A stretch of DNA of 64,000 nucleotides, from the NCBI GenBank assembly GCA_021018995.1, contig CM037598.1:43392685-43456684 (forward strand). The letters run 5' to 3'. This document shows, piece after piece, positions 1 through 11,269 of the stretch. This DNA comes from Chloranthus sessilifolius (Eukaryota; Streptophyta; Magnoliopsida; Chloranthales; Chloranthaceae). The notes under the pieces were generated by a model that was not told the origin of the DNA, made no database searches, and saw only the letters and a program-made list of their open reading frames with translations. Every line of letters begins with the position of its first letter. The stretch's first letter is position 1. Position numbers and translations under genes: made by a program.

Positions 1-611
1 TCAGTCCCTCTTCTAACAGACCTCTCTCCACCCACCTCTGAACCTGTTTTACCTTCACCCACCTCCCAAGTTTTCCAACCTGACATCCTGGAACCTCCCA
101 CATTCTTCGAGCTTACCCCTACCATTTCTTCAACTCCCATTACCCAACCCATTTCTAATTTCCCCCCATCACAAACCCCTCTGCATCCACAAGGTGTGCG
201 CACAAGGCTCTCGAGCTTTGAGTGTGATTTCACCCGAGAGTTGCGCTCGATCACCCCGGTCCCCGCCCAAAAGAGTTTCTCGTGTCGATGGTTTAGTGGT
301 TGCGAAGTACTCTTCCCGTATCTATGATCGATTTGCTAGATCGGAGGGGACCCAAAGCACAGGCTTGGAGCTTCTTAAAATGGAGACGGAGAGAGGGAAG
401 AAGGAGTTCTCTCTTTCTCTGCTGATACCCGACACTCAAATTCCATGCAAATAGATTGCGTGCATGAGCTTTAAATGAGCTGGTCTAGCTCACATGTGAA
501 GCTTATACAAACACTTAGGTGTATAGGCTTAACTTAAAGGCTATAGATCTGGTATCCTAAAAGCTGTGGGTCATCCTCAAAGGGGTTTAAATGGGTCTTG
601 GCATGGGTCCA
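1..611 (+). other. Proline-rich tail of an env-like region, then unassigned DNA
   Basis: Read from base 1, the first ~195 bases encode a Pro/Ser/Thr-rich stretch resembling the proline-rich tail of the env-like region of element R3 near 41070-41190 (shared pattern PTF-E--PT--S-P--QP, then H-QG). I infer the remnant of another Athila-type element that enters from the left. From about 195 to 611 the DNA is richer in CG-containing words such as TCGAG and GCGCTCGAT, like the LTR of R0 and R5, but I could not align it. It lacks the G-rich polypurine motif that normally precedes an LTR, so it is not the 3' end of R0. Confidence 0.4.
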
Positions 612-780
612 TGTTATTCACTGAAAAGTACCACTTTTTACCTCTTAACCTAGCCTTTGCTGGATCTTGAAGCTCACTAATAATCATTTGTTAAATGTGT
701 TTTGTAGTTAGTAATAAACTGTGCAGCTAAATACAAAATTCCTGCTTATTGGTCCAAAGAAGAGAAAGAATACATGCAAA
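612..780 (+). repeat. R0 LTR, left piece (interrupted by the CACTA element)
   Basis: The stretch begins TGTTATTCACTGAAAAGTAC and follows the start seen in the other LTRs of this window: a pyrimidine-rich 'ccacttttcacc..ttaacc' block, then 'cactaataa'. It is closest to the LTR of R5 read on the minus strand (58426 downward). The CACTA element splits it after base 780. The five bases before it (GTCCA, 607-611) would be the target duplication, but the partner is not visible. It could be a 5' LTR or a solo LTR. Confidence 0.65.
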
Positions 781-793
781 CACTACGTGAAAA
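781..793 (+). repeat. CACTA left terminal inverted repeat
   Basis: CACTACGTGAAAA, a perfect 13-bp match in reverse complement to the right end, preceded by the target duplication AAA (778-780). Confidence 0.93.
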
Positions 794-1351
794 CAAGGAA
801 AAAACAACATTAATAAGTTTTAAAGAACCACGGCCAAAAACACTTGTAAATAAATCCACTATCTAAAATTGTTGTTTATTGTGTTGTAGTTACTTCACAT
901 CGGAGAAATTTGTGGCTACACGCTCCATTACAAATAAAGGAAAGGTTACTTTTATGTGCACTTATTAAATATTTGGGCACCTATGCCAAAAACATATTGA
1001 CTATTTTGAATCAAATGATGGAGATCATGTTTTGCCCTAATCTTTCATAAAATTAATCTTAACATCATACACTTATCATCAGATGGTGCATTTTAAATTT
1101 CATATGGCATATGTTACATGAAAATCGTGTTTGAGATTGATATCATGCATATGAGTTTTATTCAATTTTTTTGGATGCCTTCAAAATAGAAATTAAAAAT
1201 TTACCATCAGATGGTATACTCATTATGTCAAGATCTAGTGAGTGGAAGATGGACCTAAAAAATGATCTCTAACATTCGATTCAAACCAATCAATGTGTTT
1301 GGGCGAAGCTGCCCTCAAAAGACTGGTTGCAATGCTCTCAAAGATTGTGGC

Positions 1352-1360
1352 TATAAATAA
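1352..1360 (+). promoter_or_regulatory. TATA box of the CACTA transposase gene (predicted)
   Basis: TATAAATAA stands before a C/T-rich leader with no long reading frame. A donor-like site, ACAG/GTATCC, follows at 1579/1580, and a T-rich acceptor, TTGACAG, ends at 1893. This fits a promoter, a non-coding first exon and a 5' UTR intron. A further acceptor, TTTGTAG, ends at 4248, just before the transposase start codon. All of this is inferred from sequence signals. Confidence 0.45.
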
Positions 1361-1416
1361 AAAAGTATCTACTTTATTAAACCTTCCTAGCAAACTCTCC
1401 ACGCACGCTCAACCTC

Positions 1417-1521
1417 TTCGAATCCCCAACTTCTCCAACAACTCTCTTTCTTCCCCCTTCGAATCCCCAACTTCTCCAACAACTCTCTTTCTTCCCCCTT
1501 CGAATCCCCAACTTCTCCAAC
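1417..1521 (+). repeat. 41-bp tandem repeat in the predicted transposase leader
   Basis: About 2.5 copies of a 41-bp unit starting TTCGAATCCCCAACTTCTCC at 1417, 1458 and 1499. The first two copies are nearly identical. It lies in the predicted 5' leader of the transposase gene. Confidence 0.85.
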
Positions 1522-1579
1522 TCTCTCCAAGCATTCCATCGGAGTGTCGATTATTTTTTCTCTCCATTTTCTCTAACAG

Positions 1580-4251
1580 GTATCCTTTTAGCTGAGCATA
1601 CAAAGGTTAGAGGTTTTTTTTTATTTATTTCTTATGTCATCTAAAATTTCTAGGGTCTCTTTGTAACTGTTTGGGTTTTCTTTCTCTAGTTTCTTTGTAT
1701 ATTTTAGGGCATTAATTATTTGTTTATTTATATATTTTAGGGCTTTATTTATTTGTATATTTTAGGGCTTTAGTTTTTTGTATTTTTCTAAGGTTTATTC
1801 TATTTTCTAGAGTTTATTTGTATATTTTAGGGCTTTATTTATTTCTTTATTTGTATATTTTAGGGCTTTATTTGTTTATTTATTTATTGACAGAGTCCTT
1901 CAGTAGCTAGCACACACCTTCTGCCAGGCAATCACTGATTGGTAGATCACCTTCTGTAAGCTCACATTGGGGTTCCAAGCTGACTCGAAATCCAGGCAAG
2001 TATCTAATTCTCATTGAATATAATCAAGCAAATGTGTGGATAGTGGGTTTCTTTTTGTGATCTTTGCTCGCAAGTATTCTGATCCTTTTATCGAATCTAG
2101 ATTTTTATATTAGCATTCTGATTTTGGTAAACCATAGAGTTTTGTTCTCGTGTTTGAAAATAAGTTAGGATATGTTTGTTCTTATAAATAGTTGTGCATT
2201 CATGGTGTTTAAGCCATTAATTTGGGCCACGTATGGCTGAATTGTTAGGTTGAATCTAGTTATAAGTATGTTGTTTCTTTATTTAGTGGACCAGTTTGGG
2301 TCTGATTCGGTTTCATTGACATTAAAGGATCAGTCAGGTCCCATTCTAATCAAATTCAGTTCCATAATTAGAAACAATGCAACTTTTTTATCCGGGCCAG
2401 ATTCTGCTTTATTTAAAGCTAATAGGTTTGGTGAGGCCCGGTTTGGATTCCCAGTTAAAAATTACATGGGCCGATAAGGTCAATCTCAAATGTCATGGAT
2501 AAGGGGATATTAACGGGTTAGTCAAATCCAATTTAAATTTAATTAGAAATTAATGGGTCACTTAGGACCCATTTCTGTTTTATTCATTCTTATAGGTCAG
2601 GTTGGGCAGGGACCCCTTTTAACTATAATTAGTCCTTGAAGGTGTTATTTTTTCAATACAAATGTATAACTCTTTTTTAAGCTTGTTCAGTCGCATGAAA
2701 ATAAACACTAAATATTATCTGAAGTTGAAGCCAAAACATGGCTAAATTTTTAATCAGAATTCCTTGAGAGAGTATGTACCAAGATCAAATGTGAATCTTT
2801 AGATATAATTATCCTCTAATAGATAACCTTAAATTGGTTCATCGCTGGGAATATGCTCCGTGATCGCTGGGAATATGCTCCAATAGCAACTCCCACCTTC
2901 AGAATTAGTCCTGTTGCTACCAAAAACTGCTGCTATTAGTCTTGCCGCTACAAAAAATTGCCTTAACAGCAAGTCCCGCCAAAACACCTTATTTTTGTAG
3001 TGTTGTATGTATACTTGAAGCACTTTTCCCTGGGTTTCAAAGGGTTTGCTGTTATTACTATATATGTTGTAATCATAAAGGAATTCTAGCTTATATTTTT
3101 GCATTTCTCTTTCTGTGCATTGGCTTGATTATTGGTTCTCAAACTTCATATAGGTGATTTATATTTTGGATGCTACATTAACTCTTATAATTAATAAAAA
3201 ATCATAATAACACCATTATTTCATTAGAGTTAGTATTAGGTAAGTGGTCCGAGTGTTAGGTGACCTGTAAATGCAAATTCAAAAACCCCGCATCCAAAAT
3301 CGACCCAATAACCAAAATTCATTACAGATGTAATCAAAGTTTTTTTTTTTATCGATAGTGTGAACTTTTATTGAGAAAAAAACTATACAAAATCATAAAA
3401 ACATTCAAAACCATAGAATAAACCAAGAACCCAAAATATAGTTACTTACATGGTAGTTTGGCCAAATGTGGCCATAATAGCATATAAGTAACTATGTGCC
3501 CAATGTATCCAGCAGCTTAGAGAAGAAGGGATCTGCCCAATATGGCAAACAACGTAGAAAAAAGAAGAGTACATGATAATGGTGAATTTGACTTAATCTG
3601 TCCAATATTGCCGATCTCGGTATCAGGTATCGGGAATCGGTCCATCTTGAATCGATGCATATCAGCCAAGACAGATACGTTATCGGGTATCTGTCCATCT
3701 TGGCCTCCTGTGACTACTGTTGGTAGGTTGCATATGATGGGAATAGGGCAGGTTGTTTTTTTATAGATTGGGAATAGGGTAGGTTGCACTAGGAAAAGAT
3801 TCTAAATAAGAGTACCTTTAAATCCATCACCCAATCTTTGAGTTCACCCACATTGGAACACATTGAATTCATTGAATCATATGATGGAATTTTTATCGTC
3901 TCAATCTTTCACATGATGGATCTTGAGATCATGGGCGTATCATCAGATGGTTGATTTTTTATTTCATGTGATACACACCCAAAAATGTGACCTTAAAATC
4001 AATATTGAGCTTGCACATGATGTTAAGGTCAAGTGTTTATCTCGATAATCCTCCCTCTCACGTGATCACTTAAATGATTAGGTGAGGGGTGGTGTTGAGA
4101 TTATAATCTCAGCATTTTCTCTGCCTCACTTGATCACTTATGGATAGTTGTTTCTAATGTAGGGATATCGAGGATGATCATAGAATTATGTATCTTCTTA
4201 TTTAACTAACTAATCTCATATTGTCTTACAGTGTATTTTTATTTGTAGAAG
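1580..4251 (+). other. CACTA 5' region: predicted leader introns, no coding gene
   Basis: No reading frame here resembles a known protein. From about 1697 to 1875 the T-rich DNA repeats the word ATATTTTAGGGC five times at uneven spacing, inside a predicted intron (1580-1893). The word ATCAGATGGT occurs near 1080, 1205 and 3950. The rest is AT-rich filler between the predicted promoter and the transposase start codon. Confidence 0.5.
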
Positions 4252-7200
4252 ATGTCTTCGACAATTCCAAACAAAGAGTGGATGCCTATGGAAAATCGCA
4301 TGACTAAAGAATACATGGAAGGAGTCCAATCCTTTATTTCATTTGCAAAATAAAATGAAGATGTTGATTGGTGTTTTTGTCCTTGTGTCAACTGTCGTAA
4401 CCTTAGAAAGCATAACTTAGAAGTCATATCAGAGCATTTAATTTGTGATGGCATAGATAAGTCATACACAACATGGAACTATCATGGGGAACAGTTTCTG
4501 AAAACTAAGGTCAACATTGGGGCTCCCAGTACATCAACTAGTAACCCAAATGAAAATACGTCCACAAGACTGACAGATATGTTGGATGACACATTTGGAC
4601 GTGTTCGTCCTGAAGACCTAGATGCATGCTTAAATGAAGCTCATGATGAAGAGGATGATCAAACACCACATGAATTACAAGAGAATATGGAGTACGATAA
4701 GTTGATGAAATATGCATTAGAACCCCTGTATCCTTCATGTCAACCCAACCATACGAAATTGGCAATCATAATTGAGTTGTTGAGCATGAAGGCTAGACAT
4801 CAATGGTCTAATAATAGCTTCACGGAGTTATTGAATCTGATAAAAAAAATTCTTCCTGAAGAAAATACTCTGTCGGATAGCACTTACAATTCGAAGAAGT
4901 TAATCAAGTCATTGCGTCTAAAGCAAGAAATTATTCATGCATGCCCCAACGACTGCATATTATACTGGAGAGATCATGCAAATAAGGACAAATGCCCTAC
5001 ATGTAATCAGAGTAGATGGAAACCAATGGATCCTTCGAAGCTGAAGACTAAACAATTACCATGGAAGAAGTTACGATATTTTCCATTATCTCATAGGCTG
5101 CAAAGAATGTATAGTGTTCCGTGGATTGCAGAACAAATGAGATGGCATGCAATGTCAGTTGAAAATGATAATTACATGCGTCATCCTGTGGATTCTTCAT
5201 GTTGGAAATCAATCAATGTTTGCTGGAATGACTTTTCTTTAGAGACGCGTAATGTTCGTCTAGGACTTGCAACAGATGGATTTAATCCCTTTGGGAACAA
5301 AAACAAATCTTATAGTTGTTGGCCCGTTATGATTGTTCCTTACAATCTTCCTCCGTCTTTGTGCATGCGAAAGGAATTTACAATGATAACACTATTGATT
5401 GCTGGCCCAAAAAGTCTTGGTCATGAAATTGATATCTACTTGCAGCCATTGGTAGCAGAGTTGACTGAATTATGATATACTGGTGTCGAAACTTATGACT
5501 CGTATACAAAGTCTAATTTCAATATGAAAGCAATTTTATTGTGGGCTATACATGATTTTCCAGCATATGGCCATCTATCAGGTTGTAGGATATCAGGATA
5601 TTATGGTTGTCCTGTTTGCAGCGAAGGAGTTGATTCAGTATGGTTATCACATGGGAAGAAATTTGCTTACATGGGCCACAGAAGATTTCTTACTGATCTA
5701 AGTCATCCTTTTAGGACACAAAAGTCACAGTTTAATGGGAAGGAAGAACATGAAAATCATCCACGTCGTTTGAGAGGTTCTAAAGTACTAGGCAAAATGG
5801 AAACTATTCAGACCAACTTCGGAAAGGTAGCAGGGAAGAAGAGAAAGAGGTCCACGATTGAGAATAGTGCATGGTCAAAGCGATCAATCTTTTATGACTT
5901 ACCATATTGGAAGGTAATAAATAAAATATTTTATTATATTAATGTGATCTCTTATGTACATCCCTTGAATACTAACATAAATACTTTATATGTGTAGGAT
6001 CTACCAATTCGTCATAATTTGGATGTAATGCATATAGAAAAAAATGTTACAAAAAACTTAATTGCAACTATTATGGACACAAAGGGTAAAACTGAGGATG
6101 GTATTGAAGCCCATTTTGATCTCAAGGATATAAAGATAAGGAAAAAGTTTTGGCCCGTGCAAAAGAATGACAAGTGGCATTACCTTAGAGCTCCATTTTG
6201 CTTGTCTCGACAGGAAAAAGAAATGATTTGTAAAACCTTGCATAACCTTAAAGTTCCTATTGGATACAGTGCAAATTGGAAATATAACAAAAGCTTTGAG
6301 GATTTCGAACTCAAGGGCCTGAAGTCACACGACTACCATATTCTTATGCAACAATTGTTGCCAGTGCTTTTGATGCATGCTTTCAAAAAAGAAAAGCCTT
6401 TGAGAGCCGCTATTCGACAGTTATCATTATTTTTCAATGTCCTATGTTCTAAGGTCATAACCCATTCTGAGCTATTGAACATGAGAGCACGCATAGCCGA
6501 AATACTGTGCATGTTTGAAAAGTACTTTCCACCTTCATTTTTTGTTTCTATGGCCCACCTTGTTGTGCACTTGGCAGAGGAGGCACTAGTTTGTGAACCT
6601 GTTCGATATCGATGGATGTATCCCTTTGAGAGGTAAATTCAGATTATATAATTGGTAAATTATTTCATTTAACAGTATAAAAATTAATTTTTAAATAAAA
6701 ACAATAATGTGTAGGATGATGAAGGCATATAAATATTACGTAAAGAATCAGACCTACCCAGAGGGGTCTATTGCAGAGCAATATCTCATGGAAGAATGTA
6801 TGAGGTATTGCATGGAGTACATGCCGGATGGTAGCAAAGGAAGCCATAAGCGAGGGGAGATGTCGTTCGTGGGCTTCGATGTTACTCGTGGGTACCCAAT
6901 CGATAAAAGGGGTAAAGCCTATTGTCTTCAAAACGTGCAGTACCAGCAAGTGCGTAGATGGGTTCTAGAACATTCACCAGAAAATGTTGAATGGAAGGCG
7001 TAAGTAAAATATTATTTACATCTTAATTGTATATTTAGTTTTCATACATAGAGATTTAATCTAATTAACTTTTAACATTTATAGGAAGTATCAAGCTTAT
7101 CTTCAACACCACAAGTCAAGCGATAAGCATCGAAGGGACAACTATATTTCTTGGTTAAGAGAACAATTACAAAATGGACAACCTACTATGCTAAAGAGGC

Positions 7201-7769
7201 TTGTTGATGGTCCGAACTTTAATGCCATATCATATAGTGCTTACACGGTCAATGGATATCTTTTTTGTACAACACAATCAGAAATGAGTACAAGCACACA
7301 AAATAGTGGGGTCTCCATGAAGGCTTTAACTAGTTTCAGATCTAGTGCGAAGGATAAGAACATCATTGAGGAAGAAGTCACTTATTATGGCATTATCAAA
7401 CAAATACTGGAATTGGATTATGATGGCTTTAAGGAAACCATTTTTTATTGTGATTGGGTGCGTATTGAGGATAAAACAAATGGATGTGTAGTTGATCTAG
7501 AAACAAGCTTAGTGTTTGTTAATCTTCGAAGGCTTATGAAGACTTCGCATGAGGATAATGAGCCATTTATTCTAGCCTCTCAAGCCACTCAAGTATTTTA
7601 CTGCAAAGATCAAACCAGGGATGATTGCTATGTCGTCTTAGATGCTCCAAAGAGATTGAATCAGGATGTTGATGCTTATGAAGATCCCTTAGTATTTGAG
7701 GCAAGAACAACAACAGATGTTTTAGCATTAACATTAGTGACTGATGTTGTGGAAGAAGATGGAGATTAG
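4252..7769 (+). pseudogene. CACTA transposase (tnp2 family), four exons, two in-frame stops
   Basis: This encodes the DNA-cutting transposase that acts on the element's ends in the nucleus. By splice signals and reading phase the exons are 4252-5913, 5998-6632, 6714/6715-6999 and 7085-7769, giving about 1088 codons. The N-terminus matches the transposase-associated domain: the start is MSSTIPNKEWM and a CFCPCVNC cysteine cluster lies near residue 45. The tnp2 domain follows (LGLATDGFNPFG, WPVMIVPYNLPP, then GCPVC), continued by DVMHIEKNV. A DUF4218-type segment is in exon 2 (HDYHILMQQLLPVLL) and a DUF4216-type segment in exon 4 (YYGIIKQILELDY). Frame is kept across all three introns, but TAA at 4351 and TGA at 5473 interrupt exon 1, the latter where the family usually has Trp. 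The start is the first ATG after the acceptor TTTGTAG. The copy is otherwise full length. Confidence 0.9.
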
Positions 7770-7965
7770 TTTATAACACTATCTCTTCAGTGTCTTTTTT
7801 CTTATTGTTAGATTGATATTTTGCGTCTTAATATTCAGTTTCATTCTATCATTTATGAATGTGTATAAAAACTTCATTTCACTCAATGATTCAGTTCACT
7901 CAAGAATTTATTTTCTCAAGCACATGCAAGCCTTATTGGATAATAACTCGATTTCAAACCGCAAC

Positions 7966-8206
7966 CTCTTTGGCCTGATTTTGTGGTAGTGCCCTATTTT
8001 GGGCTGATAAACAGCCCCCCCACCCCCAAACAGCATCCTCTTCAGCCTGATTTTGTGGTAGTGCCCTATTTTGGGCTGATAAACACCCCCTCCCCCCCCC
8101 CCCCCCCAGCAATCTCTTTGGCCTGATTTTGTGGTAGTGCCCTGTTTTGGGTTGATAAACACCCCCCCCCCTCCAGCAATCTCTTTGGCCTGATTTTGTG
8201 GTAATT
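7966..8206 (+). repeat. 67-76 bp tandem repeat with poly-C spacers
   Basis: About 3.6 units start CTCTTTGGCCTGATTTTGTG (second unit CTCTTCAGCC) at 7966, 8038, 8114 and 8181. Each full unit carries the small hairpin GCCC-TATTTT-GGGC and ends in a C run of variable length, the longest about 16 C (8092-8107). The array lies between the transposase stop codon and the promoter of the second gene. The 80-100 residue open frames on the minus strand here are products of the repeat and not genes. Confidence 0.9.
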
Positions 8207-8219
8207 GAACAGGCTTCCA

Positions 8220-8228
8220 TATATATAA
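8220..8228 (+). promoter_or_regulatory. TATA box of the second CACTA gene (predicted)
   Basis: TATATATAA about 85 bases before the ATG at 8313, followed by a C/T-rich leader resembling a plant 5' UTR. It lies just after the 72-bp tandem repeat, which may be part of the same promoter region (inference). Confidence 0.5.
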
Positions 8229-8614
8229 TTTGCTTATTTCCTCCGCATTTCATTTCTCCTAATTCCCTCTTCTCAAAAAACCTTCTCTCATCCGTAGTTC
8301 AATACAGCAGAAATGGGCAACAATCCCCCCAAAAAACTTCTGAAAAATCTCTATTTGGTGCGTTACAGGTAAACTCCATTATATGGTTTGAACCTAGTCT
8401 TTAGTTTCCTCAATTTGGGGTTGGCATCTATCTAGTGTATCCATCAAAAGATAGACATGCTTTTAATTAAATCTAGGTAATTTTCTAGAGCCATTCTGTT
8501 ACATGTTACATATTTTCTTAATTGTTTTTAAAATAGAAAATTATAATTTAGAATTTAGATATTCGGGTTCCATAAATTATTATTAATCTGTTTTATGATA
8601 GTGATTGCTAATGG

Positions 8615-8770
8615 CCACTACCCAGTGTTGGTCCTGTATAATTGATGTGGGTGTTGGGAGGGGTGGGTGGGATACGACATAACCTCTGACTTTTTACGCA
8701 TGAAGTGGTTGCTATCCGGAGTGAGTTTCCAAGCCTTCTACCATTGCACCAAGCGATGACCCCTTATGAT
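8615..8770 (-). mobile_element. Remnant of a plant tRNA-derived SINE
   Basis: Read on the minus strand, the stretch contains CTTGGTGCAATGGTAGAAGG, then CTTGGAAACTCACTCCGG, then a segment like 'taaggctgcgtacat..gacccctccc..acccacat' and a GCACTGGGTA-like block. These blocks follow the order of a widespread plant SINE type (Au-like). It is old and diverged, and no clear target duplication was found. Confidence 0.5.
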
Positions 8771-9225
8771 GGTGCTTGCTATGATCCTTAATTAAAGATG
8801 ACAGCGCCCCCACCAATTACCTGTAATTAGTTAGTTTTCTCTTCATTAAGGATTGCCAATTAGATTGGTCACCTCGTGGATGAAACATGACCCAAAAATT
8901 GCAATGAATGGACAATTCCTAACCTTTAATACCTATTAAAATTCTACCCTCTAATTAATGGATGAATTTTTGGATCGTTGACAAGACTAGGTTCAATGGT
9001 ACACAAAATAGTTTATTGGTGGATGGCTATGATTTTCAAATTGGTGCAATTTCTGTACTATGGATGGTTATGATCTTCAAAAGAAAAAAAAAAAAAAAAA
9101 ATTGTGCAAGTTCTGCACTATGCCCCGTCCAAAAGGTGGCCAATTGATTGGATGGTCTGGAACTTTATATTTAATTATCTATACATACACCCACTGGTAA
9201 ATAGTGATTAAGGTACCCTACGGAT

Positions 9226-9246
9226 TCATGGTTCTAAGAACCATGA
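9226..9246. repeat. 21-bp perfect palindrome
   Basis: TCATGGTTCT-A-AGAACCATGA: two 10-base arms in perfect inverted repeat around a single central base. It lies in the long intron of the second CACTA gene. No function can be assigned. Confidence 0.8.
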
Positions 9247-10021
9247 CTTATCGTCATTAATATTAGTATTGGTGTTGTTGATATTATAATTATAGATTAA
9301 GGGCATCAATTATATAATAGATAAGAACCCTCAACATCACACTTCTTATGCCACGTGGAATACAGAAGTGCCCATCTCAGTCGTTTATTTGCTATTCCAC
9401 TATTTGGTCAAGAGTATGATAAGTATAACCACAGTTGTCATTGGGCGAACGACCAGAGTGGCAGTGGCTACTGGCTAATACCAACTCCATGCTTTCGAGA
9501 GGGTGCGGTGGTTCAGTTCAATGTTCATGTGCATGGAACATGAAACTGTGAATTTGTCTAGAATGAGCTGTAGACACGTGACTGTTGGGTAGCTTGCATT
9601 ATTATTTTTTTTTTTTTAAATTCAAAAACTTATCCCTATCATGTGTTTTTTGAATTTTGAATTAGTGACCATCGAAATCAATCCACGTTTGACCTTTATT
9701 GTTTAAAATATTTAAATTTCTTAATCGACCTAAAAATTACACCCATGCTCTAGTGGTCATGGTGGACACTTGAGCAGCCTTCATTTTAACTTCTAACAAG
9801 GGGGCACAAAATCGAAACAAAATCATGCAACTATAAACTACAAGCAGCCAAATCAATTATTTTAAATATTAGGCAGCTTCTAAGATCCGTTATTAACTAT
9901 GGACAGAATCTGGCTGTACAAATTATCATTAACAAGGTCGTGTATGAAGTCAACATAGATAGATGCAATAGATACGACGAAGGCGCTAATGAAGTGTGAA
10001 CCAAACACCACAGTTTGGCTA

Positions 10022-11039
10022 CTACAGCAGTTTCTGGAGCCCAAATGTGTTCTCTCCACTGTAAGTGACATAGAGAAACCCATCTTCATCCTTCTTCTCA
10101 TCATATATCGTAGACATTATAGACCCTGAAACAACAAAACTGCCATTTAGAAATGAAGTTACCACTTTACATTAGTTATACAGGAAATAATTGATGGAAT
10201 TACCTTTAAAAACTTCAAAGTATTAATGGATATGTGAGAAACCTGTAGGGGGAAGGACGTTGTCTACGAATATGAAAATTGCCTTCTCTGCACTCAATTT
10301 GATCTCTTACGAATCACATATACAAATTGTCCGATAGTCAAATCAGCAGGGACTAGGTACCTATATTTTGTTTTTGTACGTTACAAAAACAAACATTAAG
10401 GTTAAAAGAAGAAGAATTATTAGTAGTTTACCAAAAATAGGTTCCCTTGACAAAAAGAGTTGTAAACAGTCTTACTATCATCTACACTCAAGCATAGTAG
10501 AGTTGCCTTTGCTTGATATCAATTCTATCCAATTGCCGGATAATCCTAACAATCAAACCATAGGACTTCTTTCTTAAGCTTCTTTTTTTTATTCTATGAA
10601 GCATCCAATAGAATTTCATCGAGCAGGTTTTATGATTTTTGGACCAGTGCAAATTTCAACCAAATTTTGGACCATCATGATCAATACAAGAAATGCCTCA
10701 TTGATTATAGTTCTCCAATCAATGGAAACAAGCACCAATTGGATGGAATCAACAAGCATAGGTGTCCCTTATGCTCTAATTTTCATGAGAGTTGCGTGTA
10801 ACATTTGGGTGAGAATATTCAATCAACATTTTTTCCCAGTTTGAATCTAATTGCAAAACTAAGACAAATACCAATTCCTCAAATTAAACCTAAAATAGCA
10901 AGTACACATCACCAATGCAAGACTGAACTGAAGGAGGAAAAGCAGTTGCATTAGTAAGTAGAAATCTTACTTTTTCTTTTCTATGTTTGGAATTTCACTC
11001 CTCTCTGCCTTCTCCACAATCACCTTCAAATCAGCATAC
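10022..11039 (-). pseudogene. ATG8: Captured ATG8e-like autophagy gene fragment (three exons)
   Basis: ATG8 is the ubiquitin-like protein that is lipidated and attached to autophagosome membranes. Read on the minus strand, exon 11039-10971 encodes VIVEKAERSEIPNIEKKK. Exon 10360-10243 begins YLVPADLTIGQFVYVIRKR and ends AIFIFVDNVLPPT. Exon 10125-10022 encodes [20 protein letters not shown], then GENTFG and a short tail to a stop. The joints match ATG8 exactly (KKK/YLVP and PPT/GS) with GT donors, and the last two exons have AG acceptors. The glycine of GENTFG, where ATG4 cuts, is kept. A one-base loss near 10305 shifts the frame in the middle exon, the acceptor before the first exon reads AC, and the N-terminal exon was not found. 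Best match by memory is the ATG8e type (KLSAEKAIFIFVDNVLPPT). Retained introns show capture of genomic DNA rather than of a processed transcript. Confidence 0.9.
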
Positions 11040-11183
11040 GTGTAAAACATGTCAGAATGGTGAAACCACGCCAAATTTCATATCAGATACATTTTCAGCA
11101 TGAGAAAAAAAGCATTAAAAACAAAATTACAACATGATGGATAAAAAAAACTAATTAACTACAGAGATGGCCAAACTGCAGGT

Positions 11184-11269
11184 CCCTAGGGATAGTCCAA
11201 AGTCCAAACGTGTGTGTGCCCTAGGGATAGTCTAGAGTCCAAACGCGTGCACACACACACACACACACA
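11184..11269 (+). repeat. 35-bp tandem duplication followed by a CA microsatellite
   Basis: CCCTAGGGATAGTC (with the palindrome CCCTAGGG) occurs at 11184 and 11219 as two 35-bp units, each ending in a GTGTG/GTGCA run. The second runs into about ten CA units. Ordinary slippage-type repeat. Confidence 0.75.

Larger units (their letters stand above)
8369..10021 (+). other. Long intron of the second CACTA gene, left part, non-coding
   Basis: Apart from the SINE remnant at 8615-8770 I see no gene here. A diverged direct duplication lies around 9021-9121: two copies of GGATGGYTATGATYTTCAAA followed by TGCAAKTTCTG, the second split by a run of about 18 A. A palindrome sits at 9226-9246. The rest is AT-rich and featureless. 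Confidence 0.45.

Noticed and set aside
3236-3300. Possible tRNA-derived SINE head
   Set aside because: A box-B-like stretch (GCAAATTCAAAAACCCC) is present but weak, and no body or tail of a known SINE follows.
3600-3720. Repeated ATCGG-type words suggesting a further element
   Set aside because: Words are irregular and no ends or target duplication could be found.
7908-8253. Open frames of 84 and 99 residues on the minus strand
   Set aside because: They run through the 72-bp tandem repeat with C runs and repeat the same peptide; no start context or similarity.
10596-10844. 82-residue open frame on the plus strand
   Set aside because: It lies in an intron of the captured ATG8 fragment, has no similarity I recognise and is in AT-rich DNA.
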